In this document: in pieces, positions 34,013-42,160 of the stretch
Position numbering within the stretch: the stretch's first letter is position 1
Layout: each line of letters begins with the position of its first letter
Assembly (NCBI GenBank): GCA_949298075.1
Contig: CASFVA010000006.1
Location: 33,729 to 97,728 of the forward strand
Length of the DNA stretch: 64,000 nt
Source: an uncultured Lentisphaeria bacterium
GTDB taxonomy: Bacteria > Verrucomicrobiota > Lentisphaeria > Victivallales > Victivallaceae
Direction of reading: 5' to 3'
Translations under genes and position numbers: made by a program
The notes under the pieces: model-generated
Databases searched by the model: none
What the model saw: the letters and a program-made list of their open reading frames with translations, nothing else
What the model was told of the DNA's origin: nothing

Positions 34013-34091
34013 AACCGCTCCCCTCAGATGCCGGACCACCCCGGCCTACCGGTTCCGGAACCACTTCCGGAACCACCACATTATAATACAT

Positions 34092-34120
34092 AATATATGC
34101 CGCCAACCCGACGATTGCAA
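34092..34120 (-). promoter_or_regulatory. Promoter of the small protein-uppP-rlmI operon
   Basis: Minus strand TTGCAA (34115-34120), 17 bp, TATATT (34092-34097) followed by AT. About 75 nt upstream of the ATG at 34012. Confidence 0.8.
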
Positions 34121-34189
34121 GCTGAAAACCGGCACACGGCGCCGCGGAACCTCCGGAAAGCACCGGAAGCCCCGCCGCGCTCCCGCCGC

Positions 34190-34217
34190 TTGCAAATCCC
34201 GGCCGGGACGGTATATT
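34190..34217 (+). promoter_or_regulatory. Promoter of the isomerase-radical SAM operon
   Basis: TTGCAA (34190-34195), 16 bp, TATATT (34212-34217) followed by AT. About 65 nt before the ATG at 34286. The 273-nt gap holds this and the divergent promoter and nothing else recognised. Confidence 0.75.
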
Positions 34218-34285
34218 ATACAAGATGTACTTTCACAACACACCATCGCTGCCGCTCTGCGCGGCAAAACAGAAACGGAAACGTC

Positions 34286-35176
34286 ATGTTCAAACAACCA
34301 GTAACTTTTGCTTTTGATTCCGTCCAGCAATGCACTGCCCAGATCCGGCGCCACATGCTCAACGAAATGGCTGCCAACGGCATCAGGAACGTGGTGCTGG
34401 GTTCAAAAATGATCTCCGCCATTTTGAGCAATCCCGGGTTTGAGTCTGAACTGGCCGGTGAAGTCGAGGCGGTCGGTATGAAATTCGTCGACTCCCACTC
34501 CCCTTTCGGCTACGAACTCAATCTCAACGTTCCCGATCCCGGACTCCGCCGCCGCATGGTTTACACTCACTGCCTGGCGATGGAGATTGCCGCGTCACTG
34601 GGCGTGGACACCATAGCTGTACACATCGGCAGCAACCATGAACCGCCGCTGTCCGACTTTCCGATCAAAGTCCATTTCGACCGCATCCGGGACGCGCTCG
34701 ATCAGCTGCTGCCGGTGGCGGAACGGCTCGGCATCACGATCTGCATTGAAAACATCTGGTTCCCTATCAACACCGCAGACCGGCTGCTGGAAATCAAGGC
34801 CGCGTTCGATACTCCGGCTCTGGGCTTCTGTTATGACTCCGGCCACGCCAATATCCTGGCCCAGGCGCCAGCCCATGTCCCGGGCTCCGAAGTCTGGCAG
34901 CAGTGGCAGAACTCCGGCTGCGGCGAGCCGCCGCTGGAAACCCGGACGCTTGAAAAAATGCTTCCCCATGTCGTCAACTGCCATCTGCACGACAACGACG
35001 GCTCCCACGATCAACATCTGATTCCGGGCCGCGGCAACATCGACTGGACGCACATCATCGCGCTGCTCAAGCAGGCGCCGCGCCTCAAATGCATCCAGAG
35101 CGAAGTGCTGCCGATCTATACGGGTGAACCCATCCGCCCGACGGTCGAAGCCTTCACCCGGCTCGCCGAACTTTAA
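34286..35176 (+). CDS. Sugar phosphate isomerase/epimerase-like TIM barrel
   Basis: 296 residues from MFKQPVTFAFDSVQQ; the promoter at 34212 rules out the longer frame. Belongs to the xylose isomerase-like/AP endonuclease 2 superfamily. Metal-site residues are seen in IAVHIGSN, ITICIENIW (Glu), GFCYDSGHAN (Asp, His), VVNCHLHDNDG (His) and QSEVLP (Glu). Members isomerise or epimerise keto-sugars or inositols; the substrate is unknown. First gene of a four-gene unit with a radical SAM enzyme. Confidence 0.85.
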   Translation: MFKQPVTFAFDSVQQCTAQIRRHMLNEMAANGIRNVVLGSKMISAILSNPGFESELAGEVEAVGMKFVDSHSPFGYELNLNVPDPGLRRRMVYTHCLAMEIAASLGVDTIAVHIGSNHEPPLSDFPIKVHFDRIRDALDQLLPVAERLGITICIENIWFPINTADRLLEIKAAFDTPALGFCYDSGHANILAQAPAHVPGSEVWQQWQNSGCGEPPLETRTLEKMLPHVVNCHLHDNDGSHDQHLIPGRGNIDWTHIIALLKQAPRLKCIQSEVLPIYTGEPIRPTVEAFTRLAEL

Positions 35177-35189
35177 GGCCGGCGCCGAC

Positions 35190-36092
35190 ATGACCCGCCT
35201 CTGCCGCGACTGCCCCAGGAATTGCGGTGTGCCGCGTCCGGATTCCCTCGCTGCCGGGAAACCGGCCGGATTCTGCTCCATGCCGCTGGCGCCCGTCGTC
35301 GCCCGCGCCGGACTTCACCGCTGGGAGGAGCCGGTCATCAGCGGCGACCGGGGATCCGGCACGGTGTTCTTTTCCGGATGCAACCTGCACTGCGTGTTCT
35401 GCCAGAACCATGAAATCAGCACCTTGAACCGGGGACGCGAAATCACCGTGGAACGGCTGCGCGCCATCTACCGGGAACTCGCGGAACAGGGTGCCCACAA
35501 CCTGAACCTGGTCACGCCGTCGCACTTTGTCCGGGCCGTCGCCGCCAGCCTTGAACCGGCGCCGCCGCTGCCGGTGGTCTACAACACCAACGGCTACGAC
35601 ACCGTGGCCAGCCTGCGCCGGCTCGAAGGAAAAGTCCAAATCTATCTGCCTGATCTCAAGTACGCCGATCCGGAAACCGCCCGGCGTTACAGCTCGGCGC
35701 CGGATTACTTCGACGTCGCCACCCGGGCCATTCTGGAAATGTACCGCCAGACCGGACCCTTTCAGCTTGATGCCGACGGACTGCTGAGCCGGGGGGTGCT
35801 GATCCGGCACCTGGTGCTGCCGGGGCGGGCGGAGGAGTCCAAACGGGTCATCGCCTGGGTGGCGGAACATTTCCGCTCCGGAGAAGTGATGTTCAGTCTG
35901 ATGCGCCAGTATCTGCCCTGCGGCCGGGCGGCGGAGGGGGATTGCCCCGAACTCAACCGCCGGGTTTCCGGACAGGAGTATCAGGAGGTGGAACAGGCGC
36001 TTTTCGATTCGGGACTCGAAGACGGTTTTGTTCAGGAGGAGGAGTCCGCCGTCGCCGACTACATTCCGTCTTTCGACGGTTCGGGAGTGTGA
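35190..36092 (+). CDS. Radical SAM protein, PflX/COG1313 type
   Basis: 300 residues from MTRLCRDCPRNCGVPR. The SAM-radical motif CNLHCVFC (CxxxCxxC) is at about residue 70, binding the [4Fe-4S] cluster. An N-terminal CRDCPRNCG adds more Cys. GTVFFSGCN, HEISTLNRGREI, HNLNLVTPSHFV, YNTNGYD, IYLPDLKYAD and VLPGRAEESKRVIAW match the PflX group (pyruvate-formate-lyase-activating-like, activity unproven). Starts 13 nt after the isomerase stop, so probably co-transcribed. A partner glycyl-radical enzyme is not seen. Confidence 0.87.
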   Translation: MTRLCRDCPRNCGVPRPDSLAAGKPAGFCSMPLAPVVARAGLHRWEEPVISGDRGSGTVFFSGCNLHCVFCQNHEISTLNRGREITVERLRAIYRELAEQGAHNLNLVTPSHFVRAVAASLEPAPPLPVVYNTNGYDTVASLRRLEGKVQIYLPDLKYADPETARRYSSAPDYFDVATRAILEMYRQTGPFQLDADGLLSRGVLIRHLVLPGRAEESKRVIAWVAEHFRSGEVMFSLMRQYLPCGRAAEGDCPELNRRVSGQEYQEVEQALFDSGLEDGFVQEEESAVADYIPSFDGSGV

Positions 36093-36143
36093 ACTTCCGG
36101 ACGGCAGATCATTATTTTCAACGCATTTTCATTCAAGGAACCC

Positions 36144-36587
36144 ATGAAAAAAACACTGAAATCCCTGGCCGCAGCGGTAGTCGCCCTGCTCTCTCTGCCG
36201 ATACTGACCGTAGCGGTCGGCGGCTTCATCGTCGGACTCTTCAACCTGTTCAAAGGGGCGGCGATCGGGCCGGAAACCCCTGATCTTGATCTCAGGGCGG
36301 CGCTCGGTTTCGCGGCGGCGGCGGCGGCCACGGCGGTGCTGGCTCTGCTCTGGCGCCTGGGGGGACTGGCGGTCGAATTCTTTTCAGCCCGCCGGGCAGT
36401 GCTGCTCTGCGGTATTTTCGACTGGGTGCTGCTGGCTTTTTGGACGGCGATGTGGTGCTACATCTGGCCGCGTCATCCCAACAAATGGCTGCTGACCGGC
36501 TACCTGCTGATGGCACTGCTGGTGCTGGTGGCGGGCTTCATCGCCATGGTGCGGGCGCGGAGCGTCCGCGGCTTTCAAAATGAGTAA
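36144..36587 (+). CDS. Unknown small membrane protein
   Basis: 147 residues, AAGGA before the ATG. About four transmembrane helices: 10-35, 50-75, 82-104 and 116-136, with a positively charged C-terminus (MVRARSVRGF). No family recognised. Lies between a radical SAM gene and a cation efflux gene, probably in one transcript. Confidence 0.75.
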   Translation: MKKTLKSLAAAVVALLSLPILTVAVGGFIVGLFNLFKGAAIGPETPDLDLRAALGFAAAAAATAVLALLWRLGGLAVEFFSARRAVLLCGIFDWVLLAFWTAMWCYIWPRHPNKWLLTGYLLMALLVLVAGFIAMVRARSVRGFQNE

Positions 36588-36611
36588 AAAAGGAAATCCG
36601 ACAACAGAATC

Positions 36612-37787
36612 ATGTTGACTTCACTGATCATCAAAATCTTCGTCCGCAACAGCGACCATCCCGAACGACCCGAGGTCCGGCTCGCCTACGGCTCGCTCAC
36701 CGGAATTGTCGGCATCGCCGTCAATCTGCTGCTGGTCGCAGTCAAACTCACCATCGGCGTCATAACCGGATCCGTCGCGGTAGCGGCCGACGCCGTCAAC
36801 AACCTTTCGGACGCCGGGTCGGCCATCATCACCATCATCGGGTTCAAGCTCTCCGCCCGTCCACCCGATAACGAACACCCTTTCGGACACGGCCGGATCG
36901 AATACGTTGCCGGAGTAATCCTCGCAGTCATCATTCTGGCCGTGGGGTTCAACTTCCTCAAGGAGTCGGTCATGCGGATTCTGAAGCCCGAACCGCTGCG
37001 CATCGCTCCGCTGCTCATGGCGATCTTCGCCGGAACCATGCTCTTCAAGTTCTGGCTCTTTCTCTTTTACCGCAACATTGCCATCCGGATTGATTCCAAA
37101 GTGATCCGGGCCGCCGCGTTCGACAGCCTGAGCGACCTGTTCTCCTCGGCGGTGGTGCTCGCCGCGATCGCCTGCGCCCGCTTCACCGACTTTCCGGTCG
37201 ACGGCTGCGCCGGCATCGCGGTGGCGGTGCTGGTGCTGATCGGCGGCGGCGGCATTCTCAAAGAGGCGATCAGCCCGCTGCTGGGCGAGAGCGCCGACCG
37301 CGAATTTGCCGAACAACTCCGGACCCGGCTGCTCCAATGCCACGGCATAAGGGGAGTCCATGACATCATCATTCACAACTACGGCCCCGGCATGTACTTC
37401 GCCACCGCGCACGCCGAGGTGGACTGCAATGGCGACCTGGTAACCATGCACGACGTACTCGAAGCCGCCGAAGTTGAAATCGGCCGTACCATGCCGGTAC
37501 GGCTGCTGCTGCACTGCGATCCCTTTGACACCAGCGATCCCAAAGTCAAGGTCTGGAGAGCGCGGTGCGAAAACGCGGTGTCGGAATTTGATCCCGGATT
37601 CAAACTTTATGATTTCCGGCTCGATGATTCCGGGAAGCCGCCGATTTTGTCATTCCACCTGCTGATTCCCCGGAACTACGGATTGAGCGGGGATGAAATT
37701 ACCGCCGAACTCACGAACAAACTTGCCGTTTTCGCCCCGGGAGTGCGACTGCATATCGTGTTCATTCACGCCTACACGGCCCAGTAG
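36612..37787 (+). CDS. Cation diffusion facilitator (zinc/iron efflux)
   Basis: 391 residues. Six-helix membrane domain with CDF motifs: SVAVAADAVNNLSDAGSAI (DxxxD metal site), EHPFGHGRIEYVAG and AAFDSLSDLFSSAVVL (second metal site). A C-terminal cytosolic domain (about 230-330) follows, with VHDIIIHNYGPGMYFATAHAEVD. It is about 90 residues longer than E. coli FieF; the extra C-terminal portion (SEFDPGFKLYDFRLDDSG to the end) resembles a second ferredoxin-like module. Exports Zn2+, Fe2+ or similar; specificity unknown. Confidence 0.9.
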   Translation: MLTSLIIKIFVRNSDHPERPEVRLAYGSLTGIVGIAVNLLLVAVKLTIGVITGSVAVAADAVNNLSDAGSAIITIIGFKLSARPPDNEHPFGHGRIEYVAGVILAVIILAVGFNFLKESVMRILKPEPLRIAPLLMAIFAGTMLFKFWLFLFYRNIAIRIDSKVIRAAAFDSLSDLFSSAVVLAAIACARFTDFPVDGCAGIAVAVLVLIGGGGILKEAISPLLGESADREFAEQLRTRLLQCHGIRGVHDIIIHNYGPGMYFATAHAEVDCNGDLVTMHDVLEAAEVEIGRTMPVRLLLHCDPFDTSDPKVKVWRARCENAVSEFDPGFKLYDFRLDDSGKPPILSFHLLIPRNYGLSGDEITAELTNKLAVFAPGVRLHIVFIHAYTAQ

Positions 37788-37831
37788 AAACCAAAGAGAA
37801 CACTTTTTTGCGACAAAAACGCGGAGCGGGC

Positions 37832-37860
37832 TTGCTTCACTGTGCCGTTCCGTCTATATT
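37832..37860 (+). promoter_or_regulatory. Promoter of the heparinase-like gene
   Basis: TTGCTT (37832-37837), 17 bp, TATATT (37855-37860). About 145 nt before the ATG; the leader has no recognised element. Confidence 0.75.
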
Positions 37861-38004
37861 CCCGGTGTCTGCAGGAAATCAATGCGGGGGGCAATCCGGA
37901 CAGTTTCGGGCGGAACCGCCTTGGGAGAAGGCATTTCCGGCCTCCGGGAACCATCCGGTCGCGCTCACCGCATCCAGAACGTTTAAACTTGGAGAATCAA
38001 GGCT

Positions 38005-40755
38005 ATGAGAGGGTTCCGTTTTTTTCTGACTGTGCTGCTGAACACCCTGATCCTGACGGCAACCGCGGCGACTCCGGGGGCTGACCGCCCTGCTCTGCGC
38101 CGGGTCGACGACGGGTTGAAGCCGGGACTGGCCCTGATGTACTACTACCGCCATCCGCAGCAGGTGCTGGAGGGGAACTCGGTGATCCGCTGGCAGCGGC
38201 GCGACCGCAACGGCCAATGGCAGAATATTCCCGGTTCAGACCGCCGCATGGTTTTTGAGCCGACGACCGCTCCGGTGGAATACCGGGCCGCCGTCACGCC
38301 GGTTTCCCGGAAAAACGAAACCGGAGCCGAAGCGGTTTCCGAGCCGCTGACGGTGGAACCGGATCCGCTGCTGGCGCCGTTTCAGAAGGCGGTGATCACC
38401 TGCGAAGGCAGTCCGTGGATCCTCGACTGCGGGCTCCGGAAAATGGGACCGGCCCGGATTCCGGCCGGCGTCGCCCCGGTGCGTTCCGGTCGTCTCACTG
38501 TTTTCAGCTCGGCGCCCGTCAGCATTACGCCGGCAGCCCGTCAGGAATTGGAAAGCCGACTGCGCTATGACCGCCCCTATTCCGAAGTCCGGGGCATCGC
38601 CGGCGAATTTCTGGGCCGGCTGAAAAACTACCGCTCCTCCGGCGACCTCATCGCCGATCTGGAAGCAGCCAAAGTCCGGATGATCGACCGCATGGCTGAA
38701 TTATCCGGACGCAGCGGATTCAAGCACAAATATCCCCGCAAAACCGACGAAGTCAACGGCATGCGCAGCGGAAACTTTCTGCTGGTCGACTTTGAAAGTC
38801 AGAAGTCCGGCGTGTTCAGCATGGGCAGGCCGGGGTGGATTCTCTGGTTTCCGGTCAATGACATCAACCGGCGCTTCGTCACCAACATGTGCCTGACATT
38901 TTACCTCAATCCGCTGGTGACGGAATTCATTGAAACCAGGGATCCGGAACTGATCTCCCTCTGGGGCGCCCTGCTCGCCGACCAGTACGCCAACAGCCCG
39001 GAACAGTGGGAGTATGTCACCAGCGTGCCGGAATCATCCATCGCTTTCAACGGCGCGAAAATTTACTGGAAGAACAATTTCTCCTCGGCGCTGCGCATTC
39101 AGGAACTCGCCGCCGGACTGGCCTGTTTCGCCGCCGCCGACCGCAACGCGCTCGCCAATTACCTCTCGGCGGCCGACCTCGCGGTCATCGTCACCGCGGC
39201 CATGGACCGCTGCTTCCCCTACATCACCCCCCGGGCCGGCGTGATCAATCAGGAAGGCTGCAACATCAAGGCGCTGCTGACCGCCGCGCTGATGTTCCGG
39301 GACTTCAAAGCCGCCGACGAATGCGAAGCCCAGGCGCGGCGGAAACTCAAGGAATATTTCTGGGAAATCCAGATGCCGGATGGTTCCGACACCGAGCAGG
39401 TCATCTCTTACTGGACTTACGGGCCGGTCGGCACCCTGATCGAATGCGGACGCCTCTTCGACGGCGACCGCTTTGACTGGATTGAGTCGACCGTGGGCGG
39501 CAAAGCCGCCGAGCGCTCCCTGGCGCTGCTGGGCCAGGTCAAACCCAATTGTCAGTATCCGAATCTGCAATCGACCGGAGAGGGCGATTACTGGCGTTCC
39601 GTGGTACTGCTGCTGCGCTATTTCCCGAACGCCACGGCCCAGAGCATTTACGACGCGCTCTACAAGCATAAAAAAGTCAAGACGCCGAATTTCACTTCAG
39701 TCTATCTGCCTTACGGCGGCTTCTTCACCGGCCGGACCGGCTGGACGCCCGATGCGCTCTGGTTCGCGCTGAAAACCAGCCGCTACGGCAAAGGGCATTA
39801 CGACGAAAGCTACAATCATTTCAGTCTCAACATTTTTGGTCAAAATGTCTTCGATTCCGCCGGCGGGGTGGCCTATTTCGACCATCCTTCCAACATCCTG
39901 TTTCACGGCAGCGCCGGCAAAAACACCGTGACTGTTGACGGCTTTTCCCAGCTGATCTCGAAGGGCAAGAAAATTCACCCCGCCTTTTACACCGATACCG
40001 CGCCGGGACGGGTGTTGATTCATCCGGACCTCGACGTCATTGAAGGAGTCTACGACGGCTGGTACGGGATAACCCGGGGCGAAGGCAAGCCAGTACAGCC
40101 GAAATTCAATGGTGTCCGCCATCACCGCCGGGTGCTTTTCCTGAAACCGGCCGGAGTGTGGATCGTGGTCGACCGGCTGACTTCCGACCGGGATCACACT
40201 TTCCAGCAGAACTGGAACATGCACAGCGACTACGCCGATCAGATCAGGTATAAGGACGGAGTGCTCGTCACCGCCGCGCCGAAACTGCCCAATGTCGCCA
40301 TGCGCAGCGTCGGCACCGGCAAGCTGGATTTCCATCACGCCTACGGCCAGCACAAACCCGAATTTCTGGGCTGGTACAAAGCCAAAGCCCGGCGGATTGC
40401 CATCGAAAAAGCCATGGTCAAGGCCTCACACCTGCGCTTCTCGCTGAAAGGACGCGACGAAACAATCGTCACGGTCATCAAGGCATTCAAGCCGGGTGCG
40501 ACCCCGGAACTGCCGCTTGAAACCGTCTCGGACGACGACTCGATCCGGCTCAGAGGCGCCGATTTCACCCTCGAAGCGCGGGGAGACACGCTAAAGGTGA
40601 CCTCGCCGGCCGGGGAATTCATCGATGACGGCCGCCGCTCCGGCCTCTACCGGAACGACCGTCTGCTGATGCCATTCAGCCGTCCGACCGGATTCAAGTG
40701 GGAAAAAACCGGAGACCAGCTGAGTCCGCGGCTCATTTTCCCGACCGCAAACTGA
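38005..40755 (+). CDS. Secreted heparinase II/III-family polysaccharide lyase
   Basis: 916 residues with a signal peptide (1-22, MRGFRFFLTVLLNTLILTATAA). A first domain (25-180) with an Ig-like stretch, an alpha-toroid domain (about 190-570; INQEGCNIKALLTAALMF, SYWTYGPVGTLIECGRLF) and a C-terminal beta-sandwich (about 580-900). The family motif GKGHYDESYNHFSLNIFGQNVFDSAG places the catalytic-region His near residue 598 with Tyr next to it; PAGVWIVVDRL is typical of the beta part. Members cleave uronic-acid polysaccharides such as heparan sulfate or alginate. No sulfatase or transporter gene is adjacent. Own promoter; substrate unknown. Confidence 0.85.
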   Translation: MRGFRFFLTVLLNTLILTATAATPGADRPALRRVDDGLKPGLALMYYYRHPQQVLEGNSVIRWQRRDRNGQWQNIPGSDRRMVFEPTTAPVEYRAAVTPVSRKNETGAEAVSEPLTVEPDPLLAPFQKAVITCEGSPWILDCGLRKMGPARIPAGVAPVRSGRLTVFSSAPVSITPAARQELESRLRYDRPYSEVRGIAGEFLGRLKNYRSSGDLIADLEAAKVRMIDRMAELSGRSGFKHKYPRKTDEVNGMRSGNFLLVDFESQKSGVFSMGRPGWILWFPVNDINRRFVTNMCLTFYLNPLVTEFIETRDPELISLWGALLADQYANSPEQWEYVTSVPESSIAFNGAKIYWKNNFSSALRIQELAAGLACFAAADRNALANYLSAADLAVIVTAAMDRCFPYITPRAGVINQEGCNIKALLTAALMFRDFKAADECEAQARRKLKEYFWEIQMPDGSDTEQVISYWTYGPVGTLIECGRLFDGDRFDWIESTVGGKAAERSLALLGQVKPNCQYPNLQSTGEGDYWRSVVLLLRYFPNATAQSIYDALYKHKKVKTPNFTSVYLPYGGFFTGRTGWTPDALWFALKTSRYGKGHYDESYNHFSLNIFGQNVFDSAGGVAYFDHPSNILFHGSAGKNTVTVDGFSQLISKGKKIHPAFYTDTAPGRVLIHPDLDVIEGVYDGWYGITRGEGKPVQPKFNGVRHHRRVLFLKPAGVWIVVDRLTSDRDHTFQQNWNMHSDYADQIRYKDGVLVTAAPKLPNVAMRSVGTGKLDFHHAYGQHKPEFLGWYKAKARRIAIEKAMVKASHLRFSLKGRDETIVTVIKAFKPGATPELPLETVSDDDSIRLRGADFTLEARGDTLKVTSPAGEFIDDGRRSGLYRNDRLLMPFSRPTGFKWEKTGDQLSPRLIFPTAN

Positions 40756-40839
40756 TGCCGGCGCACCGTAATCACCGCCGGGGGCCATGGCTCCCCGGCA
40801 CCGGGCTTCCGGAGGACCGGCTGCCCTCGCATCCCCGGC

Positions 40840-40858
40840 AGCGGCGCCGAGCGCCGCT
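40840..40858. other. Hairpin between convergent genes
   Basis: AGCGGCGC/GCGCCGCT, 8-bp perfect stem with a 3-nt loop, between the heparinase and DUF486 stops. A second dyad CCGGGG/CCCCGG lies at about 40778-40798. Neither is followed by a T-run, so this may be a factor-dependent end for either strand. Confidence 0.4.
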
Positions 40859-40868
40859 CCGGACGCCG

Positions 40869-41228
40869 CTATGGCCGGAAAATGAAATAGACCGCGCCGA
40901 CCATACAGAGTCCGGCCCAGAGAAAGTTGAGCCGCAGCGGCTCATGCATGTATAAAACGCTGAAAGGGACAAATACCGACAGCGTGATCACTTCCTGCAT
41001 GATCTTCAGCTGGGCCAGCGACAGGTTGCCGGCATGCCCGATCCGGTTGGCCGGCACCTGCACCAGATATTCGAAAAAAGCGATCCCCCAACTCGCCAGC
41101 ACCGCGATGATCAGCGGCCTGCTGCCCAGCGTCTTGAGATGCCCGTACCAGGCGTAGGTCATAAAACAGTTGGAAACAATCAGCAGACCGACCGTCGGCA
41201 GAATGGCGGGATTGAAATTGAAACTCAT
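40869..41228 (-). CDS. DUF486/DMT-like small membrane protein
   Basis: 119 residues with four transmembrane helices, the compact half-size form of the drug/metabolite transporter superfamily. LIVSNCFMTYAWYGHLKTLG, VLASWGIAFFEYLVQVPANRIG, LSLAQLKIMQEVITLSVFVPFSVLYMHEPLRLNFLWAGLCMVGAVYFIF match the DUF486 family. Function unknown. Overlaps the PfkB gene by 4 nt and ends the argG operon. Confidence 0.85.
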   Translation of the reverse strand: MSFNFNPAILPTVGLLIVSNCFMTYAWYGHLKTLGSRPLIIAVLASWGIAFFEYLVQVPANRIGHAGNLSLAQLKIMQEVITLSVFVPFSVLYMHEPLRLNFLWAGLCMVGAVYFIFRP

Positions 41229-42160
41229 AACATCTTAACTCCGATTTCAGCTCTGATTTCCGCCGCCCGGCTCCGGTCGAAACTGCCCGGCAGCTCGGTG
41301 AGGGCGTTGGCGCTGGCCGCAGCCAGCGCGGCTGCGAAGGCCTGGAATTTCTCCGTTCCGGCAACCAGTTCGCTCAGCAGCACGGCGCTGGCCGTGTCGC
41401 CGCAGCCGATGGGATTGACCACCCGGCCGATGTCGGGCAGCGTATAGACCGCCAGCCGGCGGCCGTCCCCGGCAAAGGCGCGGTCCGGACCGTCGGTGAC
41501 GGCGGCAAACGCGATCCGGTAACGCCGGAAAAGCACCCGGAAAGCCGCTTCCACGGTGTTTTCCCCGGTGAGATGCAGCATTTCCTGACGGTTGATTTTC
41601 AAAATCTTGAGGCCGTCTCCCGCCAGCACATCGCCAATGTCCTTCCAGACATCCAGCAACAGCGGCACCCCGCTTTTCAGCACCAGTCCGGCGGCGCGCC
41701 GGTAAAGTTCCGGCGTCGTGCCGTCCGGCAGCGTTCCGCAGAAAGCAGCGCCGGCCGCCTCCGTCAGTTCGGCTTCCAGCAACCGGATCAATTCATCCAC
41801 TTCGTCGGCGCCGGCAGCGCCGGAAGGTTCAATCACCTCGGTCATCACCGCTTCGGCCGCATCCAGACAGGTGGTGCAGCACCGGGTGGCGGCCGCGGTC
41901 CGCACGGAACGGAACTCCAGCCCCTCCGCCGTCAAAGCGTTTTCAATGAAGCGACCGTTGTCGCCGCCCGCAAACTGAACCGTCACCGCTCCGGCCACTC
42001 CGTGACTCCGGGCGGCCCGACAGAAATTGATGCCTTTGCCGGAAGGAAATTCCATCATCCGGCGGGCCCGGTTGACTTCACCGCGCAGAAAGCGGTCGAA
42101 GAACAACGTTTTCTGACGGGCCGGATTGGCCCCGAGAGCAACCAGACGGATTTTTTTCAT
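41225..42160 (-). CDS. PfkB-family sugar kinase (1-phosphofructokinase/tagatose-6-P kinase-like)
   Basis: 311 residues. A ribokinase-fold enzyme that phosphorylates a sugar or sugar phosphate with ATP. PSGKGINFCRAARSHGV binds substrate; VNPIGCGDTASAVLLSELV is the second PfkB signature, with the catalytic Asp in GCGD (the usual GAGD has Ala replaced by Cys). VTDGPDRAF precedes it. The N-terminal LGANPARQKTLFFDRFLRGEVNRA resembles the 1-phosphofructokinase group. Overlaps both neighbours by 4 nt, so coupled to the alcohol dehydrogenase gene. Substrate unknown. Confidence 0.86.
   Translation of the reverse strand: MKKIRLVALGANPARQKTLFFDRFLRGEVNRARRMMEFPSGKGINFCRAARSHGVAGAVTVQFAGGDNGRFIENALTAEGLEFRSVRTAAATRCCTTCLDAAEAVMTEVIEPSGAAGADEVDELIRLLEAELTEAAGAAFCGTLPDGTTPELYRRAAGLVLKSGVPLLLDVWKDIGDVLAGDGLKILKINRQEMLHLTGENTVEAAFRVLFRRYRIAFAAVTDGPDRAFAGDGRRLAVYTLPDIGRVVNPIGCGDTASAVLLSELVAGTEKFQAFAAALAAASANALTELPGSFDRSRAAEIRAEIGVKML

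Noticed and set aside
40778..40858. Bidirectional terminator between the heparinase and DUF486 genes
   Set aside because: Stems present, but no T-tract on either strand; listed as hairpin only.
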